A DNA stretch of 64,000 nucleotides. Origin: Azospirillum oryzae (GTDB lineage Bacteria; Pseudomonadota; Alphaproteobacteria; Azospirillales; Azospirillaceae). The stretch lies in contig NZ_FXAK01000007.1 of assembly GCF_900177515.1 (NCBI RefSeq), forward strand, positions 2,650,501 through 2,714,500, given 5' to 3'. Both the position numbers and the translations under genes were made by a program. The notes beneath the pieces are model-generated. The model made no database searches. It was not told the origin of the DNA and saw only the letters and a list, made by a program, of their open reading frames with translations. Positions 20,532-28,819 of the stretch are shown here, one piece after another. How positions within the stretch are numbered: the first letter of the stretch is position 1; every line of letters begins with the position of its first letter.

Positions 20532-21827
20532 ATGACCGAATCCACTCCCCCCACCCCGCCCTTCGGCGCCTTCTGCCTCTACTGGCTGCGGCTGGGGCTG
20601 ACCAGCTTCGGCGGGCCGGCAGGGCAGATCGCGATGATGCAGAGCGAGCTGGTCGACCGCCGCCGCTGGATCGACCAGACCCGGTTCCTGCACGCGCTGA
20701 ACTTTTGCATGCTGCTGCCGGGGCCGGAGGCGCAGCAACTCGCCACCTACATCGGCTGGCGGTTGCACGGGGTGCGCGGCGGGTTGGTGGCGGGCGGGCT
20801 GTTCGTGCTGCCGGGTGCCCTGGTGCTGCTCGCCCTGTCCTGGATCGCCGCCGCCCATGGCGACACCGGACCGGTCGCCGCGCTGTTCGACGGCATCAAG
20901 CCGGCGGTGGTGGCGATCATCGCCGCCGCGGTCTGGCGGATGGGCCGCCGCACGCTGAAGGGACCGGCGGCCGTCGCCATGGCCGGTGCCGCCTTCCTGG
21001 CGCTGTTCGCGCTGCACCTGCCCTTCCCGCTGGTCATCGGCGGGGCGGCGGTGGTCGGCGGCGTGGCGGCGCGCATGGGCCGCCATTGGTTCGCCCACCC
21101 GCATCCGCTGGCCGACGGCGATGCCGGCCCGGTGGAGCCAGCGCCGGGACGCGGCCGGCTGGCGGCCCTTGCGGGCCTGTTCGTGCTGCTGTGGCTGGTT
21201 CCGGTCGGGGCGGTCCTGCTGGCCTTCGGTGCCGATCCCTGGCGCGGCATCGCGGCGCTGTTCACCAAGGCGGCCTTCGTCACCTTCGGCGGCGCCTATG
21301 CCGTGCTGCCCTACATCGCCGGGCAGGCGGTGGACGCCTATGGCTGGCTCAGCCCGCGCGAGATGGTCGACGGCCTGGCGTTGGCCGAGACGACTCCGGG
21401 ACCGCTGATCCTGGTGACGCAATATGTCGGCTTCTTCGCCGGCTGGAACCGGCCGGGCGCGCTGTCGCCGGCACTGGCGGGGATTCTGGGGGCGGCGCTG
21501 ACGACCTACGTCACCTTCCTGCCCTGCTTCCTGTTCATCTTCGCCGGCGCGCCATATGTGGAGCGGCTGATCCATAACCGTCTGGCCACGGGGGCGCTGG
21601 CCGCCATCGCCGCGGCGGTGGTGGGGGTGATCCTGAACCTGGGCGTCTATCTGGGGGTGGCTGTGCTGCTGCCGGACGGCCAGACGGCCGGGCACATGAT
21701 CTGGACCTGGGCGATCATGCTGGGCGCGCTCTATGCGCTGACCCGCCGCAACATGGCGATCCACTGGGTGGTGCTGGGGGGAGCGGCGGCGGGCCTGCTC
21801 CAGGCGCTCGCCGCATCTTCCCTGTAA
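20532..21827 (+). CDS. chrA: ChrA-family chromate transporter
   Basis: A 431-residue inner-membrane protein with two homologous chromate-transporter halves. Each begins with the signature: YWLRLGLTSFGGPAGQIAMMQ (first) and FTKAAFVTFGGAYAVLPYI (second); PGPEAQQLATYIGW and TPGPLILVTQYVGF are the matching downstream motifs. ChrA exports chromate driven by the proton gradient and gives chromium resistance. No chrB regulator is adjacent. The ATG at 20532 excludes a long upstream open frame antisense to the hydrolase. Confidence 0.95.
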   Translation: MTESTPPTPPFGAFCLYWLRLGLTSFGGPAGQIAMMQSELVDRRRWIDQTRFLHALNFCMLLPGPEAQQLATYIGWRLHGVRGGLVAGGLFVLPGALVLLALSWIAAAHGDTGPVAALFDGIKPAVVAIIAAAVWRMGRRTLKGPAAVAMAGAAFLALFALHLPFPLVIGGAAVVGGVAARMGRHWFAHPHPLADGDAGPVEPAPGRGRLAALAGLFVLLWLVPVGAVLLAFGADPWRGIAALFTKAAFVTFGGAYAVLPYIAGQAVDAYGWLSPREMVDGLALAETTPGPLILVTQYVGFFAGWNRPGALSPALAGILGAALTTYVTFLPCFLFIFAGAPYVERLIHNRLATGALAAIAAAVVGVILNLGVYLGVAVLLPDGQTAGHMIWTWAIMLGALYALTRRNMAIHWVVLGGAAAGLLQALAASSL

Positions 21828-21845
21828 AGAGAACCCCGAGCCCGC

Positions 21846-22412
21846 TCAGCGCCGGGTGGCGCGGGCGGGCGTCTCGGCCTCGTCCTCGACGAAATCCTCG
21901 TCCTCGTCGTCCTCGGTCCCTTCCGGGATGTCGGGCGAATCGACGTCGATGGGAACGCCGGGGGTGTGCTTGCTGGTGCGGATCGACAGGGCCGACTTCA
22001 CATGGGCGACGTTGGGGGCCGCCGTCAGCTTGGTCGTCAAGAAGCGCTGGTAGTCGTCCCAGTCCTCCGCCACGATCTTCAGGATGAAATCATATTCGCC
22101 GGCCAGCATGTTGCACTCACGCACCAGCGGCCAGCTGTTGACGAGCTCCTCGAATTTCTTTAGGTCCGCTTCGGCCTGGCTGCTGAGGCCGACCTGGGCG
22201 AACACCGTGACGCCGAACCCCAATGCATCGGGGTTGACGTCGGCGTGGTAGCCACGGATGAATCCCGCCTCCTCCAGCGCGCGGACGCGGCGCAGGCAGG
22301 GCGGAGCGGAGATGCCTGCACGTCGGGCAAGCTCCACGTTGGTCATCCGGCCGTCGTTCTGCAGATCGCGCAGAATCCGACGGTCAATTCGGTCGAGTTT
22401 GACCCGCCGCAT
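21846..22412 (-). CDS. Lrp/AsnC-family transcriptional regulator
   Basis: A 188-residue regulator. The N-terminal winged HTH reads LDRIDRRILRDLQNDGRMTNVELARRAGIS, followed by the RAM (amino-acid-binding) domain (~70-150) with FAQVGLSSQAEADLKKFE and GEYDFILKIVAEDWDDYQRF. An acidic C-terminal extension of ~35 residues (GTEDDEDEDFVEDEAETP) is longer than usual for Lrp and may be a protein contact or tuning region. It is divergent from the ELM1-like gene and may regulate it; the effector amino acid is unknown. Confidence 0.95.
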   Translation of the reverse strand: MRRVKLDRIDRRILRDLQNDGRMTNVELARRAGISAPPCLRRVRALEEAGFIRGYHADVNPDALGFGVTVFAQVGLSSQAEADLKKFEELVNSWPLVRECNMLAGEYDFILKIVAEDWDDYQRFLTTKLTAAPNVAHVKSALSIRTSKHTPGVPIDVDSPDIPEGTEDDEDEDFVEDEAETPARATRR

Positions 22413-22564
22413 GGTTTACTCGGTCGCTCCGGGGATGATTTGGAGAAAGGATATTACACGGGCATGGTGTCTACGCCAAGACGGAAACCCCCGCAAGGGC
22501 GAGCAACCCGGATAACGGTCTTTTCGCCGCAATCCCCTTCGCAGCCTCAACGATCCGAGTTCTC

Positions 22565-23542
22565 ATGCAACCTTTGACCTGTTGGGTGGTGTCGGACGGC
22601 AAGGCCGGCATGGAAAACCAGTGCATCGGCTTGGCGGAGTCGCTTGGCCTGACGCCGGTCGTCAAGCGCGTCCACCTGCGCACGCCCTGGCGCCAGCTGA
22701 CCCCCTACTGGCGCATCGGCAACCGTTTCGCCGCCGGCCCGAAGGGCGATCCGGTGGAACCGCCCTGGCCCGACCTGCTGATCGGCACCGGGCGGCAGTC
22801 CATCGCCGTCTCGCTGGCTGTGCGCCGCCAGTCGGGCGGCCGGACCTTCACCGTCCAGATCCAGGATCCGGTGATGAACCCGCGCCAGTTCGATCTGGTG
22901 GTCGTGCCGCGCCACGACAAGCTGCGCGGCGACAATGTGCTGGTGACCCGCGGTGCCCTGCACCGGGTGACGCCCGGCATCCTGGCCGACGCGGCCGAGC
23001 GCTTCGCCCCCCGCCTGGCCCATCTGCCGCACCCGCGCATCGCCGTGCTGATCGGCGGCAACAACGGCGTCTACCGCCTGACGCCCACCATCATGGGCGA
23101 CGTGGCCGAACGGCTGGCCAACCTGACGCGCAGCCACGGCGCCGGGCTGATGGTCACCCCGTCGCGCCGCACCGGCGCCGACAACGAGGCGATCCTGCGC
23201 GCCCGCCTGTCCGGCCTATCGGCGGAGGTGTGGGACGGCACCGGTGAGAACCCCTATTTCGCCTATCTCGGTCTGGCGGACGCGGTGGTGGTGACCTGCG
23301 ACAGCGTGTCGATGACGTCGGAGGCCTGCTCCACCGGCAAGCCGGTCTATGTGATCGAGCTGGAGGGCGGGTCGCCCAAGTTCCGCGCCTTCCATGACGG
23401 GCTGTACCAGGACGGCATCACGCGGCCCTTCGACGGCTCGCTGGACCAGTGGAGCTACCCGCCGCTGAACGAGACGGAGGTGGTGGCCGACGAGGTGCGC
23501 CGCCGCCTGCCACTGCACCGGAAGCGCTTCGGCCTGTCGTGA
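22565..23542 (+). CDS. ELM1-like (DUF1022) putative glycosyltransferase-fold protein
   Basis: A 325-residue protein matching the family named after plant mitochondrial fission factor ELM1: CWVVSDGKAGMENQCIGLAE, DLLIGTGRQSIAVSLAVRR, VQIQDPVMNPRQFDLVVVP, VLIGGNNGVYRLT, TPSRRTGADNEAI and VTCDSVSMTSEACSTGKP. The repeated Rossmann-like halves look like a GT-B glycosyltransferase fold, so bacterial members probably transfer or modify a sugar; no substrate is established. It is divergent from the Lrp gene and followed by two oxygenase genes on the same strand. Confidence 0.88.
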   Translation: MQPLTCWVVSDGKAGMENQCIGLAESLGLTPVVKRVHLRTPWRQLTPYWRIGNRFAAGPKGDPVEPPWPDLLIGTGRQSIAVSLAVRRQSGGRTFTVQIQDPVMNPRQFDLVVVPRHDKLRGDNVLVTRGALHRVTPGILADAAERFAPRLAHLPHPRIAVLIGGNNGVYRLTPTIMGDVAERLANLTRSHGAGLMVTPSRRTGADNEAILRARLSGLSAEVWDGTGENPYFAYLGLADAVVVTCDSVSMTSEACSTGKPVYVIELEGGSPKFRAFHDGLYQDGITRPFDGSLDQWSYPPLNETEVVADEVRRRLPLHRKRFGLS

Positions 23543-23701
23543 TGGCGCCGGCGGGGTGCGGCGCGACCAATGCGCGCACCCCGCTGGTAGGACCGGTTTG
23601 GGTGCGGAGTTCCGCCGTGGGCCATGCCATAAGCGCTGGCGAACCGGCCGTCTCCGAAAAGCACGGTCCGGGGCCGTCCTTCCATCCGGAACTTCGCCGC
23701 C

Positions 23702-24358
23702 ATGACCACCCCCGACGCCGTTTCCGCCTCCTTCCTGCGCTGCCTGGAAAACAGCCGGCTGTTCGACCGGCCCTACAATCACTGGCTGCTGGCCGAGGCG
23801 CTGCCGGAGGAGTCCGCCGACGCCATCGCCGACCTGCCCTGGGGTCCGCCCCCGGTGTCCGACACCTACGGCAAGCGCGAGACCAACAACGCGTCGCGCA
23901 CCTATTTCGGTGAGGAGAACCGCGCGAAGTACGCGGTGTGCGAAACGGTGGCCCAGGCCTTCCAGAGCCGCCCGGTGGTGGACGCCATCCAGAAGACCTG
24001 CAACGTCGACCTGACCGGCACCAGCCTGCGCATCGAATATTGCCAGGACACCGACGGCTTCTGGCTGGAGCCGCACACCGACATCGGCGTCAAGAAATAC
24101 ACGATGCTGATCTATCTCTCGAAGGGGCCGAACTGCTCGCACTGGGGCACCGACGTGCTGGACGAGAGCCGGACGGTCGTCGCCCGCGCGCCCTACGCCT
24201 TCAACGAAGGGCTGATCTTCATCCCCGGAAGCAATACTTGGCATGGCTTCGAGAAACGTCCGATCGACGGCGTGCGCAAATCGATCATCGTCAACTATGT
24301 CGGCCCCGAATGGCGGGCACGGCAAGAATTGTGCTTCCCCGACAAACCTGTTGCATAA
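23702..24358 (+). CDS. 2OG-Fe(II) oxygenase-like protein A
   Basis: A 218-residue cytoplasmic protein with a jelly-roll dioxygenase pattern. Iron ligands are H125 and D127 (EPHTDIG) and H181 (NTWHGFEK); R192 (GVRKSIIVNYV) fits the 2-oxoglutarate anchor. The core strand YTMLIYLS also fits. Such enzymes hydroxylate or otherwise oxidise small molecules, proteins or glycans. It has 17 residues more before the core than its downstream paralogue-like neighbour. It lies 159 bases after the ELM1-like gene; the substrate is unknown. Confidence 0.85.
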   Translation: MTTPDAVSASFLRCLENSRLFDRPYNHWLLAEALPEESADAIADLPWGPPPVSDTYGKRETNNASRTYFGEENRAKYAVCETVAQAFQSRPVVDAIQKTCNVDLTGTSLRIEYCQDTDGFWLEPHTDIGVKKYTMLIYLSKGPNCSHWGTDVLDESRTVVARAPYAFNEGLIFIPGSNTWHGFEKRPIDGVRKSIIVNYVGPEWRARQELCFPDKPVA

Positions 24359-24436
24359 AACTTCCGTCGTGATTAAGTGACGCCGGTTTTGGGGGGCAAA
24401 GCCATCGTCGGCACGCTCTTTGGGAGTTCCGCAGCC

Positions 24437-25072
24437 ATGTCCATGCTTGATCTGGACAAATTCCGCTCCACCCCCCTGCAGCACGACCCCTATGATTTCC
24501 TGTGCGTCCCGGGTTTCGTGAAGCGGGAGTTTCTTGAAGAGCTGCACCGCGACTACCCCAAGGTCGACAAGCCCGGTTCGATCCCGCTGGGCGTCTTCCC
24601 CCAGGGGCCGAGCTTCGACCGCCTGATCGCCGAACTGAAGGGGCCGGAGGTCTGCAAGGCCTTCTCCGACAAGTTCGATCTGGATCTGTCGAAATACCCG
24701 ACCATGTTCACGGCGCGCGGCATGTGCCGGCCGACCGACGGCAAGATCCATCCGGATTCGGCCAGCAAGGTCATCACCGTGCTGATCTACATGAACCCGC
24801 CCTGGGAGGCGACCGGCGGTCGCCTGCGCATCCTGCGCTCCCAGAACCTGGAGGATTACGCCGCCGAGGTCCCGCCGGAGGAAGGCACCCTGATGTGCTT
24901 CCGCCGCAGCGACACCTCCTGGCACGGACACTATCCCTTCGAAGGCCAGCGTCGCGCGATCCAGATGAACTGGGTCAAGGGCAGCGTCTATATCTGGCAC
25001 GAACAGTGGCGCCACCGCATCGGCGCCTGGGCGAAGGGCGTCTTCGGCAGCCAGCAGTCGGCAGGCTACTGA
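24437..25072 (+). CDS. 2OG-Fe(II) oxygenase-like protein B
   Basis: A 211-residue protein with the same fold pattern as the gene before it: H105-x-D107 (KIHPDSAS), the strand KVITVLIYMNPPW, H163 (SWHGHYPF) and R172/R173 (QRRAIQMNWV). Overall identity to protein A is low, so the pair is not a recent duplication. I chose the ATG at 24437 (GGAG ten bases upstream); 24443 is possible. It ends in a basic/aromatic tail (YIWHEQWRHRIGAW). It is separated from protein A by 78 bases and likely co-transcribed. Confidence 0.84.
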   Translation: MSMLDLDKFRSTPLQHDPYDFLCVPGFVKREFLEELHRDYPKVDKPGSIPLGVFPQGPSFDRLIAELKGPEVCKAFSDKFDLDLSKYPTMFTARGMCRPTDGKIHPDSASKVITVLIYMNPPWEATGGRLRILRSQNLEDYAAEVPPEEGTLMCFRRSDTSWHGHYPFEGQRRAIQMNWVKGSVYIWHEQWRHRIGAWAKGVFGSQQSAGY

Positions 25073-25119
25073 GGGAAAGGCCGAGGGGGCGGGCCGAGAG
25101 GAACGGGCTGCCGCGCCCC

Positions 25120-25698
25120 TCAGTCGATCAGGTCCTCGACCTCGCGGATGCGGCCATTGTCGATCATGAACTGGACCAGTTCCGGACGCTGCTTGCCCAG
25201 CGTGCGGTGACGCTGGCGGACGGCGGCGATCAACTCGCCCTTGCGGCCGAGGATGTCGTCGGCGAACTCGATCATGCGCAGGTTGGGCCAGGTCTGAGCA
25301 CGGATGCCGACCACCGTCCCCACCGCGTCGGCCGCCGGAAGGTCGGGGCGCGCCTGGGCCAGGATCATGGTCAGCGCCGCGGTGGACCGCGATACGCCGG
25401 CGTGGCAGTGAACCAGCAGATGGCGGCAGTCCACCGGCTCGGCCAGCAGGTCGCGGCCGAAGGCCAGGATGCGTTCCACGTCCGACCGTTCCGGCGCGAT
25501 CTGGCCGCGGGTCGGTTCGATCACATCGTGGAAGCGCAGTTCCAGCCGCTCATGCTCGCCGTAATCGCCGAACTCGCTCGGCTCCGTCATCTCGGGGTCG
25601 AGGATGGACAGGACGTGGCTGACCTTGCCGCCGCCGAAATTGCAAAGTTCGCTGAGACCGCAGACGGTCAGGCCGAAAGGCACGAAATCGCTGGCCAT
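25120..25698 (-). CDS. Dual-specificity/tyrosine phosphatase-like protein
   Basis: A 192-residue protein with the cysteine phosphatase loop HCHAGVSRSTA (CX5R) at ~residues 105-115 and a general-acid loop candidate in LRFHDVIEP. The N-terminal part (VCGLSELCNFGGGKVSHVLSI) matches bacterial tyrosine-phosphatase-like proteins. Likely removes phosphate from protein tyrosine or from phosphoinositide-like substrates. The ATG at 25698 is preceded by GAGAGA; an ATG one codon earlier is possible. It is convergent with oxygenase B. Confidence 0.92.
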   Translation of the reverse strand: MASDFVPFGLTVCGLSELCNFGGGKVSHVLSILDPEMTEPSEFGDYGEHERLELRFHDVIEPTRGQIAPERSDVERILAFGRDLLAEPVDCRHLLVHCHAGVSRSTAALTMILAQARPDLPAADAVGTVVGIRAQTWPNLRMIEFADDILGRKGELIAAVRQRHRTLGKQRPELVQFMIDNGRIREVEDLID

Positions 25699-25792
25699 CA
25701 TTCTCTCGTTCGATTGCGGTGGAAGGAAAACAGGGCGCTGGAGACCCGCATTTGGCATCCGGTGCGGCAGCGCCGTCAACCCGGCGGTCGGG

Positions 25793-25870
25793 TCAAAGAA
25801 TGTTGAACAGGTAGAGCAGGAGAATGACGGGGATCGGAATGCCGACCAGCCACAGCAGAATGCCTCGCAC
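25793..25870 (-). CDS. 25-residue hydrophobic microprotein
   Basis: GTG start at 25870 with AAGGAGAGG a few bases upstream, then 25 codons and TGA at 25793-25795. The product is almost entirely one membrane helix with the core WLVGIPIPVILLLYLF. The well-placed Shine-Dalgarno sequence and the IPIP motif, which I associate with tiny membrane proteins in other alphaproteobacteria, favour a real gene. It lies between the phosphatase and the DTW gene on the same strand. Function unknown. Confidence 0.6.
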   Translation of the reverse strand: MRGILLWLVGIPIPVILLLYLFNIL

Positions 25871-25981
25871 GAATCCTCTCCTTCCGCCATTGCAACGGGC
25901 GATCCGGCCGGCCGGCGCCGGCCCTCTCACCCGTTATCAACGGCTCAGGCCGCCGGTTGGTTGCAGCGGCGGAAGGAACGC

Positions 25982-26704
25982 TCAGGCCTCGTCGTCCCCC
26001 ACGCCGTCGGAAACGGCCGGGCCGGCGTCCTCGCCGGCCGGCGGCGTCGGCGTCGTGGGCGTGGGGCGCGGACGGCGGGTGCGCAGCTTCTTCAGCAGCA
26101 ACGAGAAGGGCTTCAGCGCGGTGTCCATGATGGTCTGGTCACCCTCCAGCCGCGACAGCAGGAAGGCGCCGGCCTCCAGGGTGGAGACGCTGTCGCGCCG
26201 CGGCTCCTTGCGCGCCTGCCCGTAGAGCGAGCGGAACTGCGGGTTCAGCACGATGCGGCGGCATTTCAGCAGCCAGGCATTGCGCCACCACAGGGTCTTG
26301 GCCTGGCTCCAGGTGCCGTCCAGGACGATGACGCCCTCCAGATCCTCCAGGATCTCAGCGCTGTCGCGAAGCGGCTGGCCGTTCCTGTCGACCACCGCCA
26401 CCTCCGCCCGGGGAGCGCCGCCATCCTTCACCGGGCCGAGATACAGCACGCCCCAGCGCTTGGGATCGACCTCCCGCCCCAGGATGCGCTTCAGACCCGG
26501 CCAGCTCAGCCCGACCTTCACCATCGAATTGGCGAACTGCAGATGGGCGATCTGGGCGGTGCCCAGATTTTCCCGCTTCTCCTGCGGGTGCTGCAGGATC
26601 AGCAGGAACACGCCGTTGTCGATCGGCTGCACTGCCTCGCAAATGCACAGATGATTAGGTTTTAGGCAAGTCGGGCAAGAATCGGGTGCGGTGGCGCTGT
26701 GCAT
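25982..26704 (-). CDS. DTW-domain tRNA-uridine aminocarboxypropyltransferase
   Basis: A 240-residue protein of the DTW family (TapT/TuaA), whose characterised members add an aminocarboxypropyl group from SAM to uridine in tRNA (acp3U). The N-terminal zinc-type motif SCPTCLKPNHLCICEAV (CxxC...CxC) is followed by LQHPQEKRENLGTAQIA, VVLDGTWSQAKTLWWRN carrying the D-x-T-W signature, and RRDSVSTLEAGAF. The C-terminal tail is basic, then Pro/Thr-rich. The ATG at 26704 places the CxxC motif ten residues in; an open extension of 52 codons is not family-like. Confidence 0.92.
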   Translation of the reverse strand: MHSATAPDSCPTCLKPNHLCICEAVQPIDNGVFLLILQHPQEKRENLGTAQIAHLQFANSMVKVGLSWPGLKRILGREVDPKRWGVLYLGPVKDGGAPRAEVAVVDRNGQPLRDSAEILEDLEGVIVLDGTWSQAKTLWWRNAWLLKCRRIVLNPQFRSLYGQARKEPRRDSVSTLEAGAFLLSRLEGDQTIMDTALKPFSLLLKKLRTRRPRPTPTTPTPPAGEDAGPAVSDGVGDDEA

Positions 26705-26950
26705 GGGAGGTACGCATTCCTTGAAGAGGATTGGCCCCGAATATGGGTTGGAACGGCACGGAAGGGAACACATCTCACACGGGACGGCGGCGATGCCCGA
26801 TCGAAGGGCGAGGGCCGCCACGGCGCATACGACAGATCCCCCAACAATCCCTCGTGTCACACCGGTTCATGTGGGTTCAAGTGGCTTCGTATAAACCGTT
26901 TGTAGAGACTTCGTCGTGTGTCATGGAACTCGTGTGACGCGCTTAACAGC

Positions 26951-26965
26951 TGGCCTGGAACTTGC
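26951..26965 (+). promoter_or_regulatory. Sigma-54 (-24/-12) promoter candidate
   Basis: TGGCCTGGAACTTGC fits the RpoN consensus TGGCAC-N5-TTGC with the invariant GG and GC elements separated by exactly ten bases. It points to the small gene at 27064, whose start would lie ~85-90 bases after +1. Upstream (26873-26935) are G/T-rich direct repeats (TTCATGTGGG, TTCAAGTGGC; CGTGTG twice) where an enhancer-binding protein might act, but no clear NifA or NtrC site is seen. Confidence 0.6.
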
Positions 26966-27063
26966 GTAGTTATTATCCAGGCAAACAGGACGACGGGTGG
27001 GCCAGGACCGGCCTTAGTCAGGCTGATCCACGGTGCCATCCGGCGCTCAGAAGGAGACCTGCC

Positions 27064-27258
27064 ATGCTGCCCGCCCACCTTGCCGACCGCCTGCTGAAGC
27101 AGCGCCGCGATGCCGACAGCGCGGAATTCGCCCGCCAGCTGCCGCTCTACGCCCCGCTGGACGCGCCATTGGATGCGGATGACCCGCGCTGGATGACCGA
27201 GCCGGACGGGTCGGAGCAGCCCGCCCGCCGCGAACCCGACTGGGCCACCAACTACTGA
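27064..27258 (+). CDS. Small acidic hypothetical protein
   Basis: A 64-residue soluble protein: a basic amphipathic N-terminal helix (PAHLADRLLKQRRDADSAEF) and a Pro/Asp-rich, probably disordered remainder ending DWATNY. AAGGAGA lies seven bases before the ATG, a strong ribosome binding site. No family recognised. It is the only gene downstream of the sigma-54-like promoter and is convergent with imuA (stops eight bases apart). Confidence 0.7.
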   Translation: MLPAHLADRLLKQRRDADSAEFARQLPLYAPLDAPLDADDPRWMTEPDGSEQPARREPDWATNY

Positions 27259-27266
27259 TCCGGCGC

Positions 27267-28241
27267 TCAGCGCGCGACAGCCGGTCTGCGGTGATCCGAC
27301 AAACGACCCTGTCGGTTGTCGGACATCGAGTCCAGGGCCATCGAGTCCAGGGCCATCGAGTCCAGCCCCCTCGAATGCCGGGCCGGCCATAGCCCCGAGT
27401 CGCCTCCCGCGGCCTGCCAAAGGCCGCTTCCATCCTCTTTCCCCGCGTCGCGCCAGCCCTCCCCGTCCCAGGAGAGGGTCCAGTGGCCCGGACGTCCGCC
27501 CCGGCAACGGTCCAGCGCGACGGACCAGCGCGGCTTTCCCAGCCCCGGCGGCCCTCCGGCCGGGCGCGGGACCGCATCCTCCTCCCCATCCAGGCTGGGT
27601 GCCGCATCCAGTCGCCAGCGGGTCACCGCGGCGCTGAGCCCTTCCGCCCGCCGGCCCTCCACCAGCCGGCCCGCCGCTAGCCGGTTGCGTCCACCCGACG
27701 CGACGGCGCCGGCACTCACATCCAGCAGGAAGCCGGTCACCCCCGACGACTCGGCGGCGAGCTGCAGCCGTCGGCTGGCGGTGAGGTCCAGCCCCTCCAA
27801 TTCGCCCAGCACCGCCGACAGGGTGGAGCAGCGCAACGCCTCCTCCATCGCCCACAGCGCATCGACCGGCCGAACCGCCCGCACCGCCACCAGCCGGTCC
27901 GGCGTCAGCCCATAGGCCGCCAGCCCTGGGGCATACAGGTCGCGCCCGCGCAGGATCCACAGCGCCGGCGTCCTCGGCGTCGCCAGCCGGGCCAGCAGCG
28001 CCGCGGCGAAACCGGTGCCCGCCCCCGGATCCTGCGCCGCCACCGCATGCAGGCAACCCAGCGGCAGCCCGCCGTCGGGTAGATGGCCGTCGACCGCATC
28101 GATGCCGAACGGCAGGGTCCTCCCACCCTCCCCGCCCGCCCCTTCGATCCGCCGGATGCGCGCGCGCAGGTCGGCCAGCACGCCGGCACGATCGCGCGGC
28201 GCAGCCTCCGCGGACGGCGAAGGGGACGGCTGGACAGGCAT
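27267..28241 (-). CDS. imuA: ImuA-family SOS protein (RecA/SulA-like)
   Basis: A ~324-residue RecA-fold protein of the ImuA family, which supports ImuB and DnaE2 in SOS mutagenesis. Core segments: ADLRARIRRIEG, LPFGIDAVDGHLPDGGLPLGCLHAV, AALWILRGRDLYAPGLAAYGL-like, VRPVDALWAMEEALRC and LQLAAESSGVTGFLL. The usual lysine of a Walker A motif is not evident, as expected for ImuA. No imuB or dnaE2 follows. An ATG at 28265 would sit three bases from the SOS box, so I prefer 28241, which has GGAG seven bases upstream. The C-terminus carries a 15-bp tandem repeat. Confidence 0.88.
   Translation of the reverse strand: MPVQPSPSPSAEAAPRDRAGVLADLRARIRRIEGAGGEGGRTLPFGIDAVDGHLPDGGLPLGCLHAVAAQDPGAGTGFAAALLARLATPRTPALWILRGRDLYAPGLAAYGLTPDRLVAVRAVRPVDALWAMEEALRCSTLSAVLGELEGLDLTASRRLQLAAESSGVTGFLLDVSAGAVASGGRNRLAAGRLVEGRRAEGLSAAVTRWRLDAAPSLDGEEDAVPRPAGGPPGLGKPRWSVALDRCRGGRPGHWTLSWDGEGWRDAGKEDGSGLWQAAGGDSGLWPARHSRGLDSMALDSMALDSMSDNRQGRLSDHRRPAVAR
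27324..27368. repeat. Three 15-bp tandem repeats in the 3' end of imuA
   Basis: CATCGAGTCCAGGGC occurs at 27324-27338 and 27339-27353, with a third copy ending CCC at 27354-27368. On the coding strand it yields a repeated LDSMA-type pentapeptide close to the C-terminus. The frame is preserved, so copy number could vary between strains without loss of the protein. Confidence 0.9.
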
Positions 28242-28267
28242 GACTCGGCTCCGCTCGACAGGCATAT

Positions 28268-28282
28268 GTTCCTGATATGTTC
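28268..28282 (-). promoter_or_regulatory. LexA box (GTTC-N7-GTTC) of imuA
   Basis: GTTCCTGATATGTTC is an exact match to the alphaproteobacterial SOS box GTTC-N7-GTTC (GAAC-N7-GAAC on the imuA strand). It lies 27 bases upstream of the chosen imuA start, where bound LexA would cover the promoter. Confidence 0.85.
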
Positions 28283-28366
28283 TACCATGGAGCCATGTCG
28301 AGGGGGAGTCTGCGACTCCTGTCTTGTTCTGTGACCGACTGCCCTAGGGCTCGCCGGCCCTTCAGG

Positions 28367-28819
28367 TCAGTTGGCGATGGGCGTGACGCCGATCTTGCTG
28401 CGCGGGGCGGCCTTGATGGTCGGGCCGGCATTGTCGGTCGGCTTCGCCAGGGTGGTGGAGGTGCCGCGGCTGCCGCGCGGCGTGTTGCTCTTCAGGCTGA
28501 GCAGATGCAGCCGGACATAGGCGGTGGACCCGCCGGCTTTCACCGCCACCCAATCGCTGTTGCGCACCCGGCCCAGCGTGGTCACCGCCTGCCCGGCTCC
28601 CAGCGTGGCGACGACGCCCGCACCGGCGGACGGCTGGGCGCGCAGCGGTGTCGGCCTGTCCACCTGCCATTCCCCATAGATCGGTTCCAGCCCGGTCCCG
28701 GTATCGGGCGCGGTGCGCACGGTCGGCGGATTCGGAATCCGCTGGTACGGCATGCAGCCGGGAACCATCAGCGTGGCCAGGGCCACCATCAGCGGAAGGG
28801 AACGCACACGCCGGATCAT
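28367..28819 (-). CDS. SH3-domain lipoprotein
   Basis: A 150-residue protein with a lipoprotein signal: a basic start, a hydrophobic stretch and the lipobox LVPGC (Cys22). The mature part contains a bacterial SH3-like domain (~50-110: WQVDRPTPLRAQPSAGAGVVATLGAGQAVTTLGRVRNSDWVAV, YVRLHLL) of the kind that binds peptidoglycan or its peptides. The tail is Thr/Lys-rich. Probably anchored to the outer membrane, facing the periplasm. Confidence 0.88.
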   Translation of the reverse strand: MIRRVRSLPLMVALATLMVPGCMPYQRIPNPPTVRTAPDTGTGLEPIYGEWQVDRPTPLRAQPSAGAGVVATLGAGQAVTTLGRVRNSDWVAVKAGGSTAYVRLHLLSLKSNTPRGSRGTSTTLAKPTDNAGPTIKAAPRSKIGVTPIAN

